64,000 nucleotides of DNA from Oasisia sp. SBJ-2009 (taxonomy: Eukaryota > Annelida > Polychaeta > Sabellida > Siboglinidae): NCBI GenBank assembly GCA_964017155.1, contig OZ024862.1, positions 44,872,962 to 44,936,961 on the forward strand, written 5' to 3'. A program made the translations under genes and the position numbers. Below the pieces are notes generated by a model. It made no database searches. It saw nothing but the letters and a program-made list of their open reading frames with translations, and had not been told where the DNA came from. Below, piece after piece: positions 46,286 through 58,137 of the stretch (position 1 is its first letter; each line of letters starts with the position of its first letter).

Positions 46286-47407
46286 AAATAAAAAAGTTAA
46301 AAAGTGAATGGATAAAATAAATAAATTGGTAAGTTGTATAAGCAAAACTAATAAAAACATATTTGGAAGACAATATATATGTCTTACTTGTGTACAGTAT
46401 TAAATAAACAAATAAACGCGCCAACATAATGATAACAATCATCATAATGTCTTATCAAGTGCTGAATAAAATGCTTTGTTCTGACTAAAGCGCTGAACAA
46501 AATGTTCATAACTGTATGGCACCGATATAAATATAAAAAGCTATTTTTAAAAACATGCGTCTTAAGCACCATCTTAGACGACAAGGTAGTGTCACACTGT
46601 CTGACTGACGTCAGCATATTGTTCGAGAGTAGAGGGACCACATTAGCGAAAACTCGTTTTCCGAACGACTTGAAACGTGTGGGTGGCACTTTTAGGAGAC
46701 CAGCCGAATTTGTGAGACTATTCGAAAGAAGCTCGGATACATATTGCGGTGCTAGTCCGTGGAGTGCCTAGAATGTAACCAAGAACATTTTTAAACGAAA
46801 TTCCGACTTGGATTAGTAACCAATGCATGCAATATTGGTGTTATGTGTTCGTGCTTGATATTTCGCGTCATCAGACGAGCAATAGTGTTCTGAATTGTAT
46901 CCAATGGTATCAGAGTTTGTCAAAAACAATTATCCGCCCGTTTATCTTTTCAACTTGCGAGATTTCTTAGTTGTGTAGTCTTCTTAGACTGAACCAAGAA
47001 ACCGCCAATGAATTGCGATTTATTTTATTATAGTATCCGCCATCCCTTGGCATTGTTTTATTTGTCATTATATCATACAATAACACCGAATATGTTTAGA
47101 ATAATTTGAACTCATGTTTGGGTAACATGAAATTGATAATTTATTTTGCTTGGTAGTTTCACGACTACTAAACTACATAAAACATTCCACAAGCGAGCTA
47201 CCATGTTGCTATCGATACTGCCAAAGGCAAAGTTGGCTCGTTCGCAAAATGAATTTGAAATAAGGCAATTGAACAAAATCTTCAATCTGCCCTAGCTTAA
47301 AACATACCTGCCGTAGTCACGCAGAACCAATGGAAAAGTTCCAGTGATGGAATTACGACAGTGCACTTAAAGAGCAATGTAAAATTCATGTTACATTTTC
47401 TCCTTAG
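46286..47407. other. Intron-derived sequence of the array unit
   Basis: Homologous to 43400-44370 and 53440-54425. No gene. Confidence 0.75.
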
Positions 47408-48659
47408 GGTTGTCCCTATTCTGGACGCATGCGCAGAAGGTTGATCTGACGCTCGGTGACGTTGCACGGCTGCTCAGCGTGAAACCGGCGGCGCTGTTCA
47501 GCATGGGGAACAGGAAAGCCGCCATTAAAGTCGGATATGACGCCGATTTCGTCATCTGGGATCCGGAGAGTACGTTCAAGGTAGGCAACGATGGCTGACG
47601 TTTCGACGTGGGGTACAACTTGATTTTGTGCAGACGAAACATCGCGACAATAACAGTCCCGTTCCCATCTTCTGCTATAAACTTTTGTTGCGTTATGATG
47701 CACACTCACACAGGTACGCACACGTACATGTACACGCTTACTCACGCACATAAGCGCGCTCTCGCACTCTGTATTAAAGATTAATGACAAAAGGAGGCTC
47801 CATGTAATGCAATCATTTACCTTACCTTAGAATACCTTACCTTAGGACGGTTCTGATCGTAGGATGCTGAGTTCCTTCCTCTGTGATCAACTCTTCGTTT
47901 TCGTAATCTAGTAATATGACATCGCGCGTTCCGGTTCTATTGTTAATTATTCTTAACGGTACTTCAAAATCATACACAATATTCTGGGTATACAAGAATT
48001 TGTCTAGTCATTTGACTTTCTACCGTCGAGGATAAGTGCGAATATGGCCAAACACATCCGCAATCAAAGTATCAATTATTTGTTATCTTACAGGTTGAAC
48101 CGAGTATCATCCAGCACAAGAACAAGGTCGGTGTTACTATGTTACGATCTACTTAATAAAACAATTAAACTATTCGTCATGAACATAATTAAAATAATAA
48201 TAAGGCCAGAAGGGGACTATGACAGCTAAGCGACTAATTATAATATAGCTGTATGCGTGTAATTGTGCCACGTACTACTGTTAATTGATCAACTGCAAAT
48301 ATCTTAAAGTAACCGTAAATATTAAGAACGTCCACGTTTTTAAGTAAGCCAAATTGTATGAAAGCGTGGGAAGTGGCTAATTAACATGCATAGTTAATCA
48401 ACAAGTAACATACTTCGTGTAATGTTTGTAAGGACAGTGTTGATTGTTTGTTTGATATTATTTGTTTGTTTGTTTGTTTGTTTGTTTGTTTGTTTGTTTG
48501 TTTGTTTGTTTGTATGTGTAGGTGACACCATACGCCGGTGAGATTCTACGAGGTGTAGTTCAACGGACGGTCGTAGCAGGAGAGACTGTCTTCGAGAACG
48601 GGGCAATATCCGATTCACCCAAAGGGCGGCTAGTCTTTCCGAAGCAGAGCGAGATCTGA
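47408..48659 (+). pseudogene. Allantoinase 3' exons (b, c, d), copy 1
   Basis: Exons 47408-47580 (LSLFWTHAQKVDLTLGDVAR...GYDADFVIWDPESTFK), 48094-48126 (VEPSIIQHKNK) and 48522-48659 (VTPYAGEILRGVVQRTVVAG...FPKQSEI, TGA) have intact GT-AG sites and matching phases. They form the C-terminal end of allantoinase, a metal-dependent amidohydrolase that opens allantoin to allantoate in the urate pathway. The catalytic N-terminal exons and exon a are absent in this unit because of a deletion. So it is a gene fragment, though its three exons are undamaged. Confidence 0.88.
48455..48513. repeat. (TTTG)n microsatellite at a splice acceptor
   Basis: A TTTG run ending TATGTGTAG directly before allantoinase exon d, so it makes up the 3' end of the intron. 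It recurs at 55457-55512. Confidence 0.95.
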
Positions 48660-48794
48660 CACTGTAAATAGGATCTATCAATATAGGATTTAATGACGCA
48701 TATTTTCGATTGATTTGACTTAGGTCTAGTTGACTAATATTGCCGTATACGTGGTGTTTGCTATTTTTCTCGTATATAAGAAACTATAAGTGTG

Positions 48795-49025
48795 TAGTAG
48801 CGTTGGCACTGGCTAGAGCTTCGGACTGTCGACAAAGAGAATCCGGGGTCGAATTGTGCCACTCTACATTGCTCCAGTTCACTCAGCTATATGAATGAGT
48901 ATCCGACTATATTATGTATGAAAAGACAGTGGTAGATATGTATATAAGAATAGTCTTCGCCCATTAATTTAATATGGATGCTTACCAGAGAAGCCAAAAT
49001 GGTGTTCGATTAAACACGATTAAAG
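48795..49025 (+). mobile_element. Degenerate tRNA-derived SINE, array copy 1
   Basis: Shares GCTAGAGCTTCGGACTGTCG, CACTCTACATTGCTCCAGTT, CACTCAGCTATATGAATGAG and CAGAGAAGCCAAAATGG with the SINE at 27212-27551, but the B box is damaged and the tail missing. Inherited by duplication; also at 55812-56040. Confidence 0.8.
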
Positions 49026-49379
49026 TATATACCAAACAATTATCATATATGAGTATTTTCTTATGGGATTACTTAGCATATACATTATACCTTGAAAGAT
49101 AATGGTTGATACAAAATCAACTACCCCGTTTCTACTCAAAGTCGCTATATTGAAAAATGAATAATTGGACATATGTTGTGTACGCAGTTATACGCATGTT
49201 TAGGGGGGCTTAGTGCAGATTGTGTTTGATATAAGCTTGGGCAAGGGTAGGGTCTTCGGAGACATTCAATTAGCATTGAGAGGTTTTCATCGTTAAATTT
49301 CCGTGACTTGAAAAATTACGCCAAACAAAAGCAAGTACCACCACTAGGCTAAGTACTTATATCCGTTTAATCGAGTCAT

Positions 49380-49659
49380 AAACTACCCTGTATATAAGGG
49401 TAGTGACGCTCTTTGCGTTATATTTCGCGACATGGTAACCAGCGATTCCATCCTATCAATAGGAAATCAGCATTCCGTTGCCTTGTGGGATTGCACAACC
49501 GGACACGCGGGGTATTATGGGCACTCTGGATATGCTTACGTCATCGGTCATTACTGTCGTGAAGGCGTGTTTTGTAAAATCACGCACCCGCTGACTTCAC
49601 CAATTTAGGGTCTACTCAAGATTATTTCCGTCACGATACCACAATAACCTCGAACAATT
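49380..49659 (+). promoter_or_regulatory. Putative promoter of the intact lectin-EGF gene
   Basis: A TATA-like CTGTATATAAGGG at about 49388-49400 and a CRE-like CTTACGTCATC at about 49535 lie upstream of the ATG. The last 180 bp (from GTTGCCTTGTGGGA, 49477) are conserved in front of copies 1 and 3. The order of elements is seen; function is inferred. Confidence 0.4.
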
Positions 49660-51786
49660 ATGCGTCGCCAGCACATGAGAGCTGCGTTAGTCGCAAAAAT
49701 AAGTAATGTAATCGCCGCGCCGATGGCCCTAATACTGGTTCTTGTGTCAATCTACAGTATAAGGGCTGGACAAATTGGTGGTCGTTACAGACGACTTTCC
49801 AAGTGTTCGGTAAAGTGCTTGAATGGAGGAACGTGTAAGCTTAGTTCTAACGGGACAGCGTATTGCCAGTGTCCGCGCGGAACTGATCTCCCGCTTTGCC
49901 ACAACGTAACGGTTTGGTCGGCTGGAAAAAACGCAACGCAATCCACAACTTCACAGCCTCAGCTTGGCGCTTCCTGTGCGGTTGACAGGTTAGGTTCTGA
50001 TTCCCCTTGCTCACTCACCGCGATACACAAACATCCCTGGTGGAGGGTACATCTGGGATTAGTGGTGGCAGTTCGGAGAGTGCAACTAGAGACGAAGGAT
50101 TCTGCAAATGTTTCGTTTGTGGATGTTAAAGTTGGCATCTACCGCGGCGTGTACGGGTTGTGTGAATACTCAAACAATGTTCGTTTCGTTGGAAGATACT
50201 ACGATTGTCATGACCATTTAGGAGACGTCGTGGCGTTGATAGTCGAACATGAACATGAAATGCAGTTGTCGTTGTGCGAAGTGTCCGTTTATGGAGAACC
50301 TCATCTTGGATCCCCGTGTTGGAGCAATCCCTGCGCTAATGGGGGAAGTTGCAAGCCAGTTGCATGTTATTATACGTGTGTCTGCCCAAACAGTTGGTCT
50401 GGAACAAACTGCGAAGGAAAGAATTGGGCATACCATGCACTCACCCTGATGCAAATGATTTCCGGCGAAATGCCATACCATGTTGATAATATTGTTGATG
50501 GAAATAGAGAAGATATGATGAGGCATGGCAATAATAACCTATGTTCAACATCCATGTTAATTACAAATCCATGGTATTTGGTTGGTGTTTCTACCGTGAT
50601 CGAAATAAGACAGATGTTATTGGTGAATCGCCAGGATTGTTGTTCATCGTATAATAATAATTTCGATGTTTTAATTAACGGAAACAAGCTATGTGGAGCC
50701 AGACGACAAAACATGTCAGGTGTTGCATGGAAATATATCTGGTGTGTTCCTGTTGAAATAGGAAAAACTGTGAAAATTAAGTTTTACGGTCTTCAGGTCA
50801 TTTCTTTGTGCGAAGTGGAAATATATGGTGTCCCAGTGCCATGTCGGAGCAATCCATGCAATAATGGAAAAAGGTGTCGCCGAATTGGGAATACAAATTC
50901 TTATGAATGTCTCTGCCCACCTGGTTTCAATGGTTCTAACTGCACTGATGCAATTCCATGCTGGAGTACACCGTGTCACAATGGTGGCTCATGCCGAAAT
51001 AGCAAAATGCGGAACGTCTATCAGTGCTTCTGTCCTTGTAACACGACGGGTTCAAATTGTGAAGATTTCAAGCCATGCTGGAGCAATCCGTGTCACAATG
51101 GTGGCTCTTGCCGAAATACTGAAATGTCGAACGTCTATCAGTGCTTCTGCCCTGGAAACACGACGGGTTCAAATTGTGAAGATTTCAAGCCATGCTGGAG
51201 CAATCCGTGTCACAATGGTGGCTCTTGCCGAGATACTGACATGTCGAACGTCTATCAGTGCTTCTGTCCTGGAAACACGACGGGTTCAAATTGTGAAGAT
51301 TTCAAGCCATGCTGGAGCAATCCGTGCGACAACGGTGGCACTTGCACGGAGAACGATGCTTCTTACACGTGTAAATGCTCGTCGAAATGGACAGGAACAA
51401 ATTGCATTCTAATGAAAGATCTTACTAAAGAACAAAAGGAAGTAAAACAAAAGCCTATAGAACAAAATGAAGTAAATAAAACAACTAAAGAACAAAACGA
51501 AATAAAACAAAAGCCTAAAGAACAAAAGAAAGTAACGGGGATGTCTGCGATGATGAAGGTGATTATCGGTACGGCGGTTGGTATAGGCGTTGTGGTTGCT
51601 GCAGGATGTGGCGTAGCTGCCTGTGGTGCGTGTCCGACTAAAAGAGATATAGCAGCAAAATTGGCAGCCGCCAGGGGAATGAAATCAGTAAGATCGAGAG
51701 TACAGAGAAGCACGGAGTTAGGAGACGACGATGAAGAGGAAGATGAAGAGGAAGATGAAGAGGAAGATGCGGTGTCATCGATTTGA
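49660..51786 (+). CDS. Intact single-exon transmembrane protein with two fucolectin-like and seven EGF domains
   Basis: 708 codons, no intron. Hydrophobic signal or anchor at 19-38; EGF 1 at 49-80; fucolectin-like (F5/8-type) domain 82-212 with HPWWRVHLG and LCEVSVYG; EGF 2 at 220-251; second fucolectin-like domain 255-391 with NRQDCCSS and SLCEVEIYG; EGF 3-7 at 395-582, of which 4-6 are near-identical 39-residue repeats. A Lys/Glu/Gln-rich stalk (585-626), a membrane segment (631-656, VIIGTAVGIGVVVAAGCG) and an acidic tail (688-703) follow. In this family such domains bind fucose-type sugars, so a cell-surface or secreted glycan receptor is likely; an immune role is inference. The fucose-binding residues need checking. 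ATG chosen because the same start and upstream sequence are conserved in copies 1 and 3. Confidence 0.9.
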   Translation: MRRQHMRAALVAKISNVIAAPMALILVLVSIYSIRAGQIGGRYRRLSKCSVKCLNGGTCKLSSNGTAYCQCPRGTDLPLCHNVTVWSAGKNATQSTTSQPQLGASCAVDRLGSDSPCSLTAIHKHPWWRVHLGLVVAVRRVQLETKDSANVSFVDVKVGIYRGVYGLCEYSNNVRFVGRYYDCHDHLGDVVALIVEHEHEMQLSLCEVSVYGEPHLGSPCWSNPCANGGSCKPVACYYTCVCPNSWSGTNCEGKNWAYHALTLMQMISGEMPYHVDNIVDGNREDMMRHGNNNLCSTSMLITNPWYLVGVSTVIEIRQMLLVNRQDCCSSYNNNFDVLINGNKLCGARRQNMSGVAWKYIWCVPVEIGKTVKIKFYGLQVISLCEVEIYGVPVPCRSNPCNNGKRCRRIGNTNSYECLCPPGFNGSNCTDAIPCWSTPCHNGGSCRNSKMRNVYQCFCPCNTTGSNCEDFKPCWSNPCHNGGSCRNTEMSNVYQCFCPGNTTGSNCEDFKPCWSNPCHNGGSCRDTDMSNVYQCFCPGNTTGSNCEDFKPCWSNPCDNGGTCTENDASYTCKCSSKWTGTNCILMKDLTKEQKEVKQKPIEQNEVNKTTKEQNEIKQKPKEQKKVTGMSAMMKVIIGTAVGIGVVVAAGCGVAACGACPTKRDIAAKLAAARGMKSVRSRVQRSTELGDDDEEEDEEEDEEEDAVSSI

Positions 51787-52742
51787 GACTATATTGCAGG
51801 ATCATTTCTTTAGCTATGATTTCGCAGATAACAAAGCTTCAAAACAGGCCTATCTAATGGTGTATATGTATTTATTATAAAACCTGCTGTACAAATGATA
51901 TTGTGACGTGAAGTGTACATTACCCGTACAGCTGCAGACAGGCCACACTTGACTATTAGTGATCGTAACAGTTTGAAGTTACCCAGGCGTCTGCCAAAGA
52001 GTGCAACACCGTGGAAATTAATCAATGAAATGCTTTGTGTTTTGTTTTGAATTCATTGTTTTACAAGTGGATAAAGAAAGGTGACAGAAGGACAGGAACT
52101 GGGCGGACTTTGAATGATTAAAAGCGTTTCCGGAGACAAACTACTAGAAGACAAATAAAATTGATATATCTATCGATTCTTGATGTTAGTAAATGTGTTC
52201 GTTTTTGAAATTTACAACTGCATAGTATTCAACATGGATAATAACACATTGACGTTGTCAGAAACACTCATTTGAATTACCCGTTATGCTTGTCAAAACA
52301 TGATTAAATCACCGGTGTTCTTTCATGCCTCACGAAACATGACGTTCATTGTAACACACAGTAAAAAAACAACTGTATATCTCTGCACAAAAGTCGACCT
52401 AGCGACGTGTTCAACATATAGAAAGCACGCACCGTCTGTTTTCTCTTCTACCACTGAGACTCACGGAGTAGCAGTTGACTGCAAAAGATGATATGACTAG
52501 ACGACAACAATAATGTTTTGGTACAATTAAGCAACACTTGAGATTCAAAGCAAACCCCATTAAGCAAGTGAATTCAGAAGAATGGTTTATCAAGCGTGCG
52601 AGTATTGAAGGATGAATAGTAAAGGTAACTATTCTTTGCTTCGAGATGTCACACAATGCACAGCAAGTGACACACAATTAACACAGGCAGACACATTACA
52701 CAAATAAACACCTACTAATCTGTGCATCAACTTATTATTCAC
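51787..52742. other. 3' flank of the intact lectin-EGF gene
   Basis: No gene. Nearly identical to 41736-42689. Contains the candidate polyadenylation signal at 52154. Confidence 0.75.
52154..52159 (+). terminator. Candidate polyadenylation signal
   Basis: AATAAA in ACAAATAAAATTGAT, about 370 bp after the stop codon. Conserved in the 3' flanks of copies 0 and 3. Confidence 0.4.
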
Positions 52743-52924
52743 TACACCTGGATCGCCATACCTGGATTGTCACACCTGGATCACCACAGCTGGATCGCCA
52801 CACCTGGATCACCACACCTGGATCGCCACACCTGGATCACCACACCTGGATCACCACACCTGGATCACAAACCTGGATCACTACACCTGGATCACACCCC
52901 TGGATCACCACACCTGGATCACCC
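52743..52924. repeat. Minisatellite (CACACCTGGATCAC)n, copy 2
   Basis: Same unit as 42690-42884 with a different unit order and number. Confidence 0.95.
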
Positions 52925-53016
52925 TATAGAAACTGACTGCTAAGCCATTGACGTGATGTCGCCTCTGTCTGAGAGCTTGAGACACTGTTGAATTCCTTTC
53001 GTCCCGCTGCCCATAG

Positions 53017-55660
53017 GGGCGGCTGTGGCAGGCGCTGAAGAACGGAGACATCGACATGGTGGTGAGCGACCTTTTCCCTGCACGGCCGACCTCAAGCTCA
53101 TGGAAGCCGGTGACTTCCTCCAGGCGTGGCGCGGCATCGCCTCGCTGCAGTTCGGTAGGTCACTAGAAGGAGGCGGACTATCTCTCCCATATCAAACAAC
53201 TTCAAGCGTTATTACGAATACGAATACATTGATTTCAGGTAAAAGAAAACATATACAGTATGTACATACACACACATAGCCTCTAAAAGGTAAATATGTT
53301 AAACAATGAGTAGATAAAATTAAATAAGGTTAGCAGTTAGATAAGTGTAAAAGTGTAGTATACCAGATCAAAAAAAATAATGATCAATATGTCTGATTGT
53401 ACAATAAATATTAATTTATACATTTAGATAAACACAATTTGAAAATAAAAAAGTAAAAAAAGTGAATGGATAAAATAAATAAATTGGTAAGTTGTATAAA
53501 CAAAACTAATAAAAACATATTTAGAAGACATTATATATGTCTTACTAGTGTACAGTATTAAATAAACAAATACACGCGCCAACATAATGATAACAATCAT
53601 CATAATGTATAACCAAGTGCTGAATACAATCCTTTGTTCTGACTAAAGCGCTGAACAAAATGTTCATAACTGTATGGCACCGATATAAATATAAAAAGCT
53701 ATTTTTAAAAACATGCGTCTTAAGCACCATCTTAGACGACAAGGTAGTGTCACACTGTCTGACTGACGTCAGCATATTGTTCGACAGTAGAGGGACCACA
53801 TTAGCGAAAGCTCGTTTTCCGAACGACTTGAAGCGTGTGGGTGGCACTTTTAGGAGACCAGCCGAATTTGTGAGACTATTCGAAAGAAGCTCGGATACAC
53901 ATTGCGGTGCAAGTCCGTGGAGTGGTATCAGAGTGTGTCAAAAACAATTATCCGCCCGTTTATCTTTTCAACTTACGAGATTTCTTAGTTGTGTAGTCTT
54001 CTTAGACTGAACCAAGAAACCGACAATGAATTGCGATTTATTTTATCATAGTATCCGCCATCCCTTGGCATTGTTTTATTTGCCATTATTTCATACAATA
54101 ACAGCGAATATGTTTAGAATCATTTGAACTCATGTTTGGGTAACATGAAATTGGTAATTTATTTTGCTTGGTAGTTTCACGACTACTAAACTACATAAAA
54201 TATTCCACAAGCGAGCTACCATGTTGCTATCGATACTGCCAAAGGCTAAGTTGGCTCATTCGCAAAATGAATTTGAAATAAGACAATTGAAAAAAATCTT
54301 CAATCTGCCCTAGCTTAACACATACCTGCCGTAGTCACGCAGAACCAATGGAAAAGTTCCAGTGATGGAATTACGACAGTGCACTTAAAGAGCAATGTAA
54401 AATTCATGTTACATTTTCTCCTTAGGGTTGTCCCTGTTCTGGACGCATGCGCAGAAGGTTGATCTGACGCTCGGTGACGTTGCACGGCTGCTCTGCGTGA
54501 AACCGGCGGCGCTGTGCAGCATGGGGAACAGGAAAGGCGCCATTAAAGTCGGATGTGACGCCGATTTCGTCCTCTGGGATCCGGAGAGTACGTTCAAGCT
54601 AGGCAACGATGGCTGACGTTTCGACGTGGGGTACAACTTGATTTTGTGCAGACGAAACATCGCGACCATAACAGTCCCGTTCCCATATTCTGCTATATGC
54701 TTTTGTTGCTTTATGATGCACACTCACACATGTACGCACACGTACATGTACAAGCATACTCATGCACGTAAGCGCGCTCTCGCACTCTGTATTAAAGATT
54801 AATGACAAAAGGAGGCCCCATTTAATGCAATCATTTACCTTACCTTAGAATACCTTCCCTTAGGACGGTTCTGATCGTAGGATGCTGTGTTCCTTCCTCT
54901 GTGATCAGCTCTTCGTTTTCGTAATCTAGTAATATGACATCGCGTGTTCCGGTTCTATTGTTAATTATTCTTAACGGTACTTCAAAATCATGCACAATAT
55001 TCTGGGTATACAAGAATTTCTCTAGTCATTTGACTTTCTACCGTCGAGGATAAGCCCGAATATGGCCAAACACATCCGCAATCAAAGTATCAATTATTTG
55101 TTATCTTACAGGTTGAACCGAGTATCATCCAGCACAAGAACAAGGTCGGTGTTACTATGTTACGATCTACTTAATAAAACAATTAAACTATTCGTCATGA
55201 ACATAATTAAAATAATAAGGACTATGACAGCTAAACGAGTAATTATGATATAGCTGTATGCGTGTAATTGTGCCATGTACTACTGTGAATTGATCAACTG
55301 CAAATATCTTAAAGTAACCGTAAATATTAAGAACGTCCACGTTTTTAAGTAAGCCAAATTGTATGAAAGCGTGGGAAGTGGCTAATTAACATGCATAGTT
55401 AATCAGCAAGTAACATACTTCGTGTAATGTTTGTAAGGACAGTGTGGATTGTTTGTTTGATATTATTTGTTTGTTTGTTTGTTTGTTTGTTTGTTTGTTT
55501 GTTTGTTTGTTTGTATGTGTAGGTGACACCATACGCCGGTGAGATTCTACGAGGTGTAGTTCAACGGACGGTCGTAGCAGGCGAGACTGTCTCCGAGAAC
55601 GGGGCAATATCCGATTCACCCAAAGGGCGACTAGTCTTTCCGAAGCAGATCGAGATCTGA
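53017..55660 (+). pseudogene. Allantoinase exons a-d, copy 2, frameshifted and splice-damaged
   Basis: Exon a (53017-53154) is one base short: GTGAGCGACC replaces the copy-0 form, shifting frame after VVSD. Exon b (54426-54598) lost its donor: AAG is followed by CTAGGC where copy 1 has GTAGGC. Exons c (55112-55144) and d (55523-55660) are intact. So this unit has all four terminal exons but cannot give the normal protein end. The upstream catalytic exons are not in the window. Same gene as 47408-48659; allantoinase of the purine breakdown pathway. Confidence 0.88.
55457..55512. repeat. (TTTG)n microsatellite at a splice acceptor, copy 2
   Basis: Same position relative to exon d as 48455-48513. 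Confidence 0.95.
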
Positions 55661-55811
55661 CACTGTAAATAGGATCTATCAATATAGCACGTAATGGGGC
55701 ATATTTTCGATTTATTTGACTTAGGTCTAGTTGACTAATATTGCCGTTTACGTGGTGATTGCTATTTTTCTCGTATATATAAGAAACTACAAGTGTGTAG
55801 TAGCGTTGGCA

Positions 55812-56040
55812 CTGGCTAGAGCTTCGGACTGTCGACAAAGAGAATCCGGGGTCGAATTATGGCACTCTACATTGCTCCAGTTCACTCAGCTATATGAATG
55901 AGTATCCGACAATATTATGTATGTAAATACAGTGGTAGATATGTATATAAGAATAGTCTTCGCCCATTAATTTAATATGGATGCTTTCCAGAGAAGCCAA
56001 AATGGTGTTCGGTTAAACAGGATTAAAGTTTATACCAAAC
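55812..56040 (+). mobile_element. Degenerate tRNA-derived SINE, array copy 2
   Basis: Colinear with 48795-49025, so it was present before the unit duplicated. Confidence 0.8.
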
Positions 56041-56654
56041 AGTTATCATATATGAGTATTTTCTTATGGGATTACTTAGCATATACATTATAATTTGAAA
56101 GATAATGGTTGATACAAAATCAACTACCCGGTTTGTACTCGAAGTCGCTATATTGAAAAATGAATAATTGGACATATGTTGTGTACGCAGTTATTGGCAT
56201 GTTTAGTGGGACTTAGTGCAGATTGTGTTTGATATAAGCTTGGGCAAGGGTAGGGTCTTCGGAGACATTCAATTAGCATTGAGCGGTTTTCATCGTTAAA
56301 TTTCCGTGACTTGAAAAATTACGGCAAACAAAGGCAAGTACCACCACTAGGCTAAGTACTTCTATCCGTTTAATCGAGTCATAAACTACCCTGTATATAA
56401 GGGTAGTGACGCTCTTTGCGTTATATTTCGCGACATGGTAACCAGCGACTCCATCCTATAAATAAGAAATTAGCATTCCGTTGCCTTGTGGGATAGCACA
56501 ACCGGACACGTCGGGTATTATGGGCAATCTAGATATGCTTACGTCATCGATCATTACTGTCGTGTTTTGTTAAATCACGCACCCGCTGACGTCACTAATT
56601 TAGGGTTTACTCAAGATTATTTCCGCTACGATACCACAATAACCTCGAACAATT

Positions 56655-58137
56655 ATGCGTCGCCAGCACCTGAGAGCTGTGTTAGTCGCGAAAATAAGTA
56701 ATGTAATCGCTGCCCCGATGGCCTTAATACTGGTTCTTGTGTCAATCTACAGTATAAGGGCTGGACAAATTGGTGGTCGTTACAGACGACTTTCCAAGTG
56801 TTCGCTAAAGTGCTTGAATGGAGGAACGTGTAAGCTTAGTTCTAACGGGACAGCGTATTGCCAGTGTCCGCGCGGAACTGATCTCCCGTTTTGCCACAAC
56901 GTAACGGATTGGTCGGCTGGAAAAAACGCAACGCAATCCACAACTTCACAGCCTCAGCTTGGCGCTTCCTGTGCGGTTGATAGGTTAGGTTCTGATTCCC
57001 CTTGCTCACTCACCGCGAGACACAAACATCCCTGGTGGAGGGTACATCTGGGATTAGTGGTGGCAGTTCGGAGAGTGCAACTAGAGACGAAGGATTCTGC
57101 AAATGTTTCGTTTGTGGATGTTAAAGTTGGCATCTACCGCGGCGTGTACGGGTTGTGTGAGTAGTCAGACAATGTTCGTTTCGTTGGAAGATACTACGAT
57201 TGTCATAACCATTTAGGAGACGTCGTGGCGTTGATAGTAGAACGTGAAAATGAAATGCAGTTGTCGTTGTGCGAAGTGTCCGTTTATGGAGAACCTCATC
57301 TAGACTCCCCGTGTTGGAGCAATTCCTGCGGTAATGGGGGAAGTTGCAAGCCAGATGGATGTTATTACACGTGTGTCTGCCCAAAGAGTTGGTCTGGAAC
57401 AAACTGCGAAGGAAAGAATTGGGCATACCATGCAGTCACCTTGTTGCGAAAGGCTTACTACGATATACCACAAAGTGTTAATAATACTGTTGATGGAAAT
57501 AGAGAAGATATGATGAGGCATGGCAATGATAACCTATGTTCAGCATCCACGTTATTTAAAGATCCATGGTATGTGCTTGTTTTTTTTGCCTGGATCGAAA
57601 TACGACACATTTTAATAGTGAATCGCCAGGATTGTTGTTCATCGTCTATGTGTAATTTCGATGTTTTAATTAACGAAGACAAGCTATGTGGAGCCAGGCG
57701 ACATAACATGTCAGGTGTTGCATGGAAATATATCTGGTGTGTTCCTGTTGCTATAGGGAAAACGGTGAACATTACGTTTTACGGTCTTCGGGTCATTTCT
57801 TTGTGCGAAGTGGAAATATATGGTGTCCCAGTGCCATGACGGAGCAATCCATGCAATAATGAAAAAACGTGTCGCCGAATTGAGAATAAAAATTCTTATG
57901 AATGTCTCTGCCCACCTGGTTTCAATGGTTCTAACTGCACTGATGCAATTCCATGCTGGAGTACACCGTGTCACAATGGTGGCTCCTGCCGAAATACCAA
58001 AATGCGGAACGTCTATCAGTGCTTCTGTCCTGGTAACACGACGGGTTCAAATTGTGAAGATTTCAAGCCATGCTGGAGCAATCCGTGTCACAATGGTGGC
58101 TCTTGCCGAAATACTGAAATGTCGAACGTCTATCAGT
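56655..58137 (+). pseudogene. Lectin-EGF gene copy 3, disrupted and truncated
   Basis: Same promoter and ATG. TAG replaces TAC at about 57162 (after YGLCE), and TGA replaces TGT at about 57837 (after GVPVP). EGF domains 3-5 follow in the same frame. After the conserved NVYQ the sequence jumps to the gene's 3' flank (ACAAATTACTCGAAGACA), deleting about 0.9 kb with the last EGFs, the stalk and the anchor. Dead copy. Confidence 0.92.

Noticed and set aside
47391..47790. Minus-strand frames of 104 and 124 codons
   Set aside because: Shadows of allantoinase exon b on the opposite strand.
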